NCBI GenBank assembly: GCA_022601195.1 | Contig: JAHZIX010000002.1 | Location: forward strand, 62,001 to 126,000 | Direction of reading: 5' to 3' | DNA: 64,000 nt | From: Deltaproteobacteria bacterium | GTDB taxonomy: Bacteria > Acidobacteriota > Thermoanaerobaculia > Multivoradales > JAHZIX01 | In this document: one piece after another, positions 55,001 to 61,000 of the stretch | How positions within the stretch are numbered: position 1 is the stretch's first letter | How the letters are laid out: every line of letters starts with the position of its first letter | Made by a program: the position numbers and the translations under genes | The notes under the pieces: generated by a model | Seen by the model: the letters and a program-made list of their open reading frames with translations, nothing else | Database searches by the model: none | Told to the model about the DNA's origin: nothing

Positions 55001-58000
55001 CAGCTGCTGGCGTATCTCGTCGCCGAAACGCAACGCGATGTGATGCCCCGAAAGGAGCTCCGGAGCGTCTTCCGGCAACCCAGCGTCTTCCAGATCGCAG
55101 CGGGTGCAAAGATCGTCTTCCTCCTCCGTGCGCAGGTATTTCTGGGAAGCTCGCAGATCTGCCAAGACCGCCAGCTCCTCGGAAAGAAACAGCTGATACC
55201 CCTGATCCTTAGGATCATCCGAGAGCCGGGTGAGAACCAAGCCGTCCTCCATCCCTTCCAGGGCTACCGGGGGAAGATCCTCTATGACCTCCGGATCGCC
55301 AGCTCCTAAGGCCGGCAAGCCGCCGGGTCCGAGGCTGACCACATCGATGTGGGCTTCCTCGCCGACGAAGCCCGGCAGCTTGGCCAGGACTCGAAAGGAG
55401 CCAGGGATTTTCGGCGACTGAGGGTCGTCCTGGTCGAACCGTGCCGTGGGAACACCGAAGGGAGCCAATCGGGTGAGCTCCTGGAGGTTCCCTTCCGAAT
55501 CGACGGTGACCGCCTTGAGCTCGGGGCCCGCGGTGGCGATGGAGTTGAGACCTGGACCACCCCCACCGACGAAGAGAAGTCCCAGATCCGGCACGATGAC
55601 CATCGGCGAGCGGGTGTTCCCCTCCAGCTCGACGGTTTCCAGAATGCGGTCGTCGAGACCGTCCCCATTGGCATCCAGTACCCCGCCCACCAACTCCGTG
55701 GAAAGGTCCACCACGTACAACCCACCATCGTACCCAGCGGCATAGACCAAGCGATTCTGCCGGTCCAAACCGATGTGATTGATGTTGCCGGGCATTTCTA
55801 TGCGCGCCTTGAGCACCAGGGAGTTCCGCTGGGTCACGTCGTAGATGAGAACTCCCGCCAACGCGTGGCCGATGACCAGATAGTCCCTCGCCTCGTCGTC
55901 GGCTAGTTCGCCGTCACCATTCAGATCGAAGATGAACTTCTGCAGAGTCTCCATGCCGATCACAGCGCTGGAGCCGTCGATGCGGATGGGATCGGTGACC
56001 AACACCCCGAGGGCCGCTGGCTGGCTGGGAGGCGCGGTCATCTGCACCACTCCCTGCTGGAATAGCACCGTGGGCACCGCCAAGGGAGTCCCACCGGGGT
56101 TTTCCAGATCCAGCAACAAACCGAGGTTGAGGATCGGCGCCATGGAGCTCACTCCACTGCCCCCGACAAAGAAGTTGAGGACCTGGCTGAGGATTGGGCT
56201 TGGGCCGACCTCTCCTTCTTCGTAGACGGCATTGACATCCACTGCCGCCAGCCCCCCACCGTTGACCGCCACATAGGCGACGCTGCTGCGAGAAATCAAT
56301 AGCTCCAACTTGTCGCCGTCGCGCACTTCCAGGCTCACCGAGAAGGAGCCCGCCGCCGTCGCCCGGACGCGATTCCAGCGCCCCAGAGTGTGATCCTTGA
56401 GGGTCACCGGCTGGTGCTCCGTGGCTCCCGTGCCGCTCACCGTCAGGGTGAAGTCGGTGACGCCCTCCGGGGCCGTGGCCGGTTCGACGGAATAGCCCGC
56501 GGGGGGCGCCTCCCCCATGCGCCAGGTGAAGGTCTCATCGTTGGAGAGCACCGCGGAGCGCCGCGGCGTCCCAGTGGGCAGATCGAATAGCCCGTTGGGG
56601 AAGTTGGAAATGATGGTGGAGCCCTCGAAGGGCTCGATGCGGGCCGGGCCATTGGGGTCCGCGGCGATGGCATCGGGGTCGATCTTGAGGGGATCGAAAA
56701 CCTTGAGAACGCCCGGGGAGCGGTCTCCGGCACCGGTCATGATCACCCGTCCATGGGGATCCACCGTGACGCCCCTCACGGAGCTACCAAATTCGATGGG
56801 GAAGAAGATGTCTCCCGGGATCAAATTGCGAATATTCGCTGGATCCGAGGCATCCAGCACCGCCATGCCCTGGCGACCGGCGGCGACGAAAAGCAGGCTG
56901 CCGATGCGATCGACCTCCCGGGCCTCGGTGAACGGAAAGACATCGATGGGCCGGCTCTCCTGGATCTCGAATCGGATCTCCAGAGTCTTGCCCCAGGTGT
57001 TGTCCGCGGCATCGGCCATTTCCGGATTGAGAGCCAAGGTGTAGGTCTCTCCCGCTCTCCAAGCCAGCCGAGGAGTGATGCGGAGATTCTCCTGGGAGCC
57101 GACGGGCTCCTTGGTGACGTCGAGTGCAGGACCGCTGGCGCCATTGCCTTCGTGCACCTCGATACCCGGAAAGCCCTCTGCCAGAGCCTCGCTGAAATCG
57201 ATCTCCAAACGATCGTTGACCGCCAGCCGCGCACCGATAGCCAGCAGGTAGCGATTCCCAGCCTCCACTCCGGAGCCATTCAAGCTAAAGGATCCGGAGC
57301 TGGTAGAAGTGGTGAAGATATCGACCCCATCGTCCAGACCCAACAGGCGCACTCGCACCTCCGAGTGAGCGGCACCATCGTCTCCGTCGATGGTCAGGGA
57401 ACCGCCATCGAAGTCGAGAAAGATGCCCAGGTCCAACTGTTCCTGTTGGGTCTCGCGCAGGTCGATGGGCAGAAAGCGCAGGGGCGAGCCGGCTACCGGC
57501 AGGGGGGGGATCTCATCTCCCTGTTCGTCCAGAGGCAGCTCGATGATGTCGCCCTCATCCGCTGGCGGCTCCAGCTCTCCTTCGAACAAGCGATAACCGG
57601 TAGTCAAATCCCGGATCTCTATGTCGAAAGGCTGTCCCAGGCGACTGGGAATGGCGATCTTCTGGGGCACCAGTCGGGAAATAGCCGCATCTACCGCCGT
57701 CACCAGATTGAGGTCACCATTGAGGATTCCCAGGTTCGGTTGGGGACCGAAGGGCAGGACCAGATAGCCCAGGGGCACCTGCGATTGCCAATAGCGATAA
57801 AAGGTATCTCCCCGCGGGGCGAACATGCCCGGCAGAAACTCCCGGGGACTGGAGGTCATGGCTTGGGCGCCGTTCTCCAGAACCACGGGGCCACCGCCCA
57901 CCGCCGACAGCTGCTCGGCAGCTAGATTCTGAGCCGCAAGTTGTTCCGCAACCAAACCACCGGAAGTGGCGCCGGCCATGCCCTCGAGAGAGGCAGCACG

Positions 58001-61000
58001 GATGCCCTCCGCCAAGATTCCAGCGATGGTCTGGCCGGCAGCGGAGGTTTCCTCGGTGGTCAATCTCCCGTCCAGGAGCACCCCGATATCGTCCGCTTGC
58101 CAGCGCGGCTGGCCAAAGAAGTTCACCACCCGGGAGAGGAGGTAGACCCCTTCCGTGGCTCCCGGCGGCGCCGGCACGCTGATGCGCAACCCTTTTTTGG
58201 CGGTAGCCCCGCCCAAGTTGAGACGGAAGCCATAGGAAGCGGTGAAACCGATGGGTGCGTCCGGTCCGGGAGCAGCCAACGGTTCGGGATCGATGCGGAC
58301 CAGAGTCGCCGCATCGAAGCTCTGAGCTTCCACCGTGACGATGACCCCATCGCCAGTGGAGAAACGAGCTCCTTCGGGCCCCACATAGGCTCCCTTGAGA
58401 TCCTCGGTGCGAAAGGGTCCCAACTCGACGACGATGTCTTCACCGCTATCCCCCAATACGTGGAGCAACAAGAAGTCCGAGACGCTGGCTTCGATGAAGA
58501 TCTCAAAGCTACCGTCCTGCTCCGCGTTGAGGGTCGTGGTGGTGGCGATGGACGTCGTGTTCTCGACGAAGACCAGAGCGTTGGCGGGCACCGCTCCCGG
58601 CGCGCCGAGCACTCGGGCCATGCCCTGGTCGTCCGGCTCCACCAAAAGAATGCGGGTGACGTCGATATCTTCGTTGAGCAGAATCCTCAAAGTGGTGAAC
58701 GTCGACACCACCGGTGAATCCAAGGTATTGCCCTGAAGATCTCGCACCTCCACCCCAACCCGCAATTCGAACTCCGCTCCCGGGGTTAGGGTCGCGTCCG
58801 GTACCACCGTCACCAGAGCACCCTGATGATCGAAAGTCACCGCCACCGGCTCGCCGCCGCGCAGCAGCTGAATGCCGGCATCCAGAGAAGCTCGGTCCAC
58901 GGGTTCAGAAAAGGTGATGGTGGGCTCGATGCCCGGCGGCACATCCACGGTGCCGTCGGCGGGGATGATGCCCTCCACTTCCGGGCCGATGATCAACAAG
59001 AGGAGGTCTAGGTCGACTCGCTCCTCCGCCGCGGCGACGACCACGGAGGTGGTCACCGCATTGCCGGTCAAGGCGTTGGCGGCGCTCACCGTCGCGGTCC
59101 CCACCGGCACCGGCAGGACGTAGCTGCCATCGGCAGCAGTCCGTTGCAGCCAGTCCACTCCTTCAGCCACCACCGAAGCGCCTACCAAAGGCTGACCAGA
59201 GACCGCCACCACCGTACCCCGCAGATAGCCATGGGGATCCGCGAAGCGAACCAATAGGTACAGCCCGCCCCGACGAAGCCCTGGCCAGGGCAGGTCGAGA
59301 GGGTCGATGGCCGTCGTCACCCATCCGGTGGCCGCGGCCTCGAGGCCCGCCAAGGGGCGGTAAAAGGCACCGGCCCCCTCGTCCACGACCTCCAGGAGAA
59401 TTCCCGTCTCGCCGGCGGCGGGCGGTGGGTCTATGGCCAAGCGCAGGGTCAAGTCGTTGGCAGCGGTGCGGCCCCCCATCTCCAGGGCCAACAGGCCGAG
59501 AAACTCAGTCCCCGCTGGGACTCCCAAAGGCAAATCCGATTCGAGACGGCGCTCCAATGTGACCGCCGTGGGCTCGCTGAGGGCGCCGACGGGAAACTCC
59601 ACCGCATCCCCTTCCGCCGAGGTCACCGAGCCTCCATCCGGTCCCAGCACGTCACCCCGCACGCTCTCACCGCCATAGGCCTGCACCGAGACATCCTCGG
59701 TACCCAAGCTCAAGGGCACAGTTTGGGCGGACAGGGAGGGCCTGAGTCGGAACCGGGACCGTTCCAGACCGTCCGGATCCCGGTACAGCACGAGATCAGC
59801 TCGGTAGGGAGCCTCGCCCCGAACCGTGCCATCCAACAGGGTGAGCCGCTCCTCGATCACCAAGGTCAGAGGGAAACCGCTGGGAGTCGGAGCCGCCAGG
59901 GTGTAATTGACCGTCGCCCGGCTGGTCTGGGTCGGTAGTACCACCGCCGGGTCGAACTCCATGGCCGCGGAGATCACCTCGTCGCCCACCGGTACCGGCG
60001 CCGAACCCAACACTTCACCGTCCACAGGCAGGGGCGGAGCCAAAGCTCCCGTGTCCGCCTCTAGGGCTGCCACGCCTCCCCCCTGGAGCAGGGAAAGACT
60101 CACCTGACCGTCCGCCACCAAGGTCGTGCCCCGGCTCCTCCATTGCAAGGTGGCGAGATCGAGCCCGGCGAGAACGACCTCGGTGCCATCGGGGGACTCC
60201 ACCGGTAGAGACAGACTCGCTGCCTCCACCAGGGACTGTTCCCCCAGCTCCACCCAGGCGGCGCCCCGAGGCGACCACCCATAGGGCAGGAGGGACGGCA
60301 AGCCCTGCTCGTCGAGAGGGGTCACCGCCACCGAGGTGGTGGCCGCCAAGGCGCCCGCCGGCAACTCCAGAGTGGCGCCACCGGCCCCATAGGTGCCGCC
60401 CGCGGGCCCCAGCTCCTCGGTGCGTTGCCGGGGAGTCAATCTCGGATCGAAGACATCGGTACCTTGACCACTGCTGGTGGTGACGATGCGAAAGACGGGG
60501 GTGTAACCCGGCCGAAAGATCGTCACATCGTGAGTTCCCACCACCACCGGCAATTGAAAGGCACCGGTGTTGGTGGTGGTCTGCTCCGGTAGCGGTTCTG
60601 CCAGAGGAAGACCGTCGGTGGCCACTACCAAAACTTGGGCTCCGGCGAGGGGTCTCCCGGTGGCATCGTCGATCACCGTGCCCGCCAAGAAACTGGGGGC
60701 CGAGTCCGCTCCAAAGATCTGGGAGAAGGGAAAGGCTAGCGGGTTGGCCGCCAGGTCTTTCACCAAATGGGCCACCTCGAGGCGCAGGGCTTCGTCCGGC
60801 AGCGGCGGCGAAGCGGTCAGAACAGCGCTGCGACCGTCCGCTGCCACCGCAACCGATCCGGGAAGACTTCCGGCGCTAGCACTCAAGGTCAGGGCACCGG
60901 GGAGGCTGACACTTCCGGGCTCCACGGCCTCGTTGAAAGTCACCGTGAACTGCTCACCGTCCCGGACCGCCGAAAGGACTTCCGGTGGGCGACAGTCTTG